Assembly (NCBI GenBank): GCA_001603805.1
Contig: LUZY01000002.1
Location: 209,428 to 273,427, forward strand
DNA from: Deferribacterales bacterium Deferri_01
GTDB taxonomy: Bacteria; Chrysiogenota; Deferribacteres; Deferribacterales; Geovibrionaceae
Direction: 5' to 3'
DNA length: 64,000 bases
Shown here: positions 63,732-64,000 of the stretch, in pieces
Numbering within the stretch: the first letter of the stretch is position 1
Layout of the letters: each line of letters opens with the position of its first letter
Notes under the pieces: generated by a model
The model's input: the letters and a program-made list of their open reading frames with translations, nothing else
Told to the model about the DNA's origin: nothing
Databases searched by the model: none
Made by a program: the position numbers and the translations under genes

Positions 63732-64000
63732 ATGAAAAAGCCTCTGACATTTGTCAGGGGCTTTTTTGTTTACAGGGGACGAGAACGGGAATTTACGCCG
63801 ACCGAACAGGGAGGAAAAGCCGCCACGACGGCGGCGGAAGTAAATGCCCTGGACTTTTATAAGCTTTCAGGACGAAAGCGAAAGAAAAGCGAGTCCCCCC
63901 CTCGGCATATGAAAAAGCCTCTGACATTTGTCAGGGGTTTTTTTGTTTACAGGGGACGAGAACGGGAATTTACGCCGACCGAACAGGGAGGAAAAGCCGC
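63732..64000 (+). CDS. Open frame through the repeat units, probably not translated
   Basis: From ATG 63732, two bases after the tRNA end, the frame stays open through unit 1 and into unit 2 to the window edge. It gives 59-residue repeats starting MKKPLTFVRGFF and ending in a basic KRKKSESPPRH. No ribosome binding site precedes it, and the first codons read the terminator hairpin, so it is most likely a chance result of the 177-bp period. I list it because the analogous E. coli tyrT repeats were reported to encode a small basic protein. Confidence 0.2.
   Translation, partial: MKKPLTFVRGFFVYRGREREFTPTEQGGKAATTAAEVNALDFYKLSGRKRKKSESPPRHMKKPLTFVRGFFVYRGREREFTPTEQGGKA
63739..63768 (+). terminator. 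Terminator of tRNA-Leu, repeated in each unit
   Basis: CCTCTGAC (63741-63748) pairs with GTCAGGGG (63753-63760) and is followed by TTTTTT; the second copy lies 177 bp downstream. With two terminators in series, read-through RNA would contain a whole repeat unit. Confidence 0.85.

Larger units (their letters stand above)
63713..64000 (+). repeat. 177-bp tandem repeat beginning with the tRNA-Leu 3' end
   Basis: Unit 1 spans 63714-63890 and unit 2 starts at 63891 and reaches the window end (110 bp seen). The copies are identical except for one C/T change in the T-run. Each unit contains the last 17-18 nt of the tRNA (GAGTCCCCCCCTCGGCA), a terminator hairpin, and a GC-rich segment with a GCCGCC/GGCGGC stem. 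More copies may follow outside the window. The period is a multiple of three. Confidence 0.93.

Noticed and set aside
63646..64000. Prophage or island attachment site at tRNA-Leu
   Set aside because: The duplicated part extends far beyond the tRNA end and recurs at a short regular period; no integrase gene is seen.
1..64000. CRISPR arrays, insertion sequences, rRNA operons
   Set aside because: I found no regularly spaced repeats of CRISPR type, no transposase motifs and no rRNA-like sequence.

Overview
The window looks like chromosomal DNA of a flagellated, chemotactic Gram-negative bacterium that grows with little or no oxygen. Supporting genes are a cbb3-type oxidase, a class III ribonucleotide reductase, a DUF438/hemerythrin protein, a CowN nitrogenase-protection protein and many two-component proteins. 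My best guess is a Deferribacterota-like lineage (Geovibrio, Denitrovibrio or Seleniivibrio type). That rests on gene content only and is inference. No rRNA, CRISPR array, insertion sequence or prophage is visible.

Region 1 (1-19.2 kb, minus strand). A cut-off ccoN and an NsrR-like Rrf2 regulator are followed by a compact chemosensory cluster. In transcription order it runs: receiver protein, small membrane protein, MCP-like protein, STAS protein, CheY, CheA, MCP, CheW, MCP, CheR, CheD, CheB, a membrane PAS kinase of the HisKA_2 type, a receiver-PAS-kinase, and a sigma-54-dependent response regulator. This looks like a chemosensory array joined to a phosphorelay with a transcriptional output. 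CheA carries two MshEN-like repeats. Upstream of the cluster are three GTCAAC...TGAC sites spaced exactly 67 bp apart.

Region 2 (19.2-35.2 kb) is mostly housekeeping: an FMN riboswitch with ribB, a glyoxalase-family protein, a DUF438 protein, a DEAD-box helicase with 36-bp C-terminal repeats, a Cache histidine kinase, typA, ktrB-ktrA potassium uptake, an RlmI-like methyltransferase and pyruvate kinase. Interspersed are a zeta-toxin-like pair in which both genes are frame-disrupted, an AT-rich multi-span membrane protein and an orphan HicB-like protein.

Region 3 (35.2-45.4 kb) concerns sulfur. An Fe-S-type Rrf2 regulator is divergent from a cysteine desulfurase that overlaps mnmA. Further on lies cysK - DUF1847 fragment - metI - metC. 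Between them sit two related secreted proteins of unknown function and a 512-aa unknown protein with a FlgM-like motif.

Region 4 (45.6-58.3 kb) holds small regulators, a FlgF/FlgG-type protein, a CoA-binding protein, cowN, a block of stress or accessory genes (AlkD-like, VOC, AraC, YoaP-like), an Lrp-LysE pair and a three-gene split glutamate synthase whose glutaminase has an internal catalytic cysteine (a propeptide).

Region 5 (58.3-64 kb). A cobalamin riboswitch precedes an anaerobic ribonucleotide reductase that is naturally split. The 676-aa NrdD ends just after its zinc site, and the glycyl-radical tail (RVVGY) is a separate 56-aa gene with its own strong ribosome binding site, followed by nrdG. 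After a sodium:solute symporter with its small partner comes tRNA-Leu(CAG). Its 3' end starts a 177-bp tandem repeat that runs off the window. Each unit carries the last 18 nt of the tRNA plus its terminator, an arrangement reminiscent of the E. coli tyrT repeats. The split reductase and the tRNA-tail repeats are the two most notable items.
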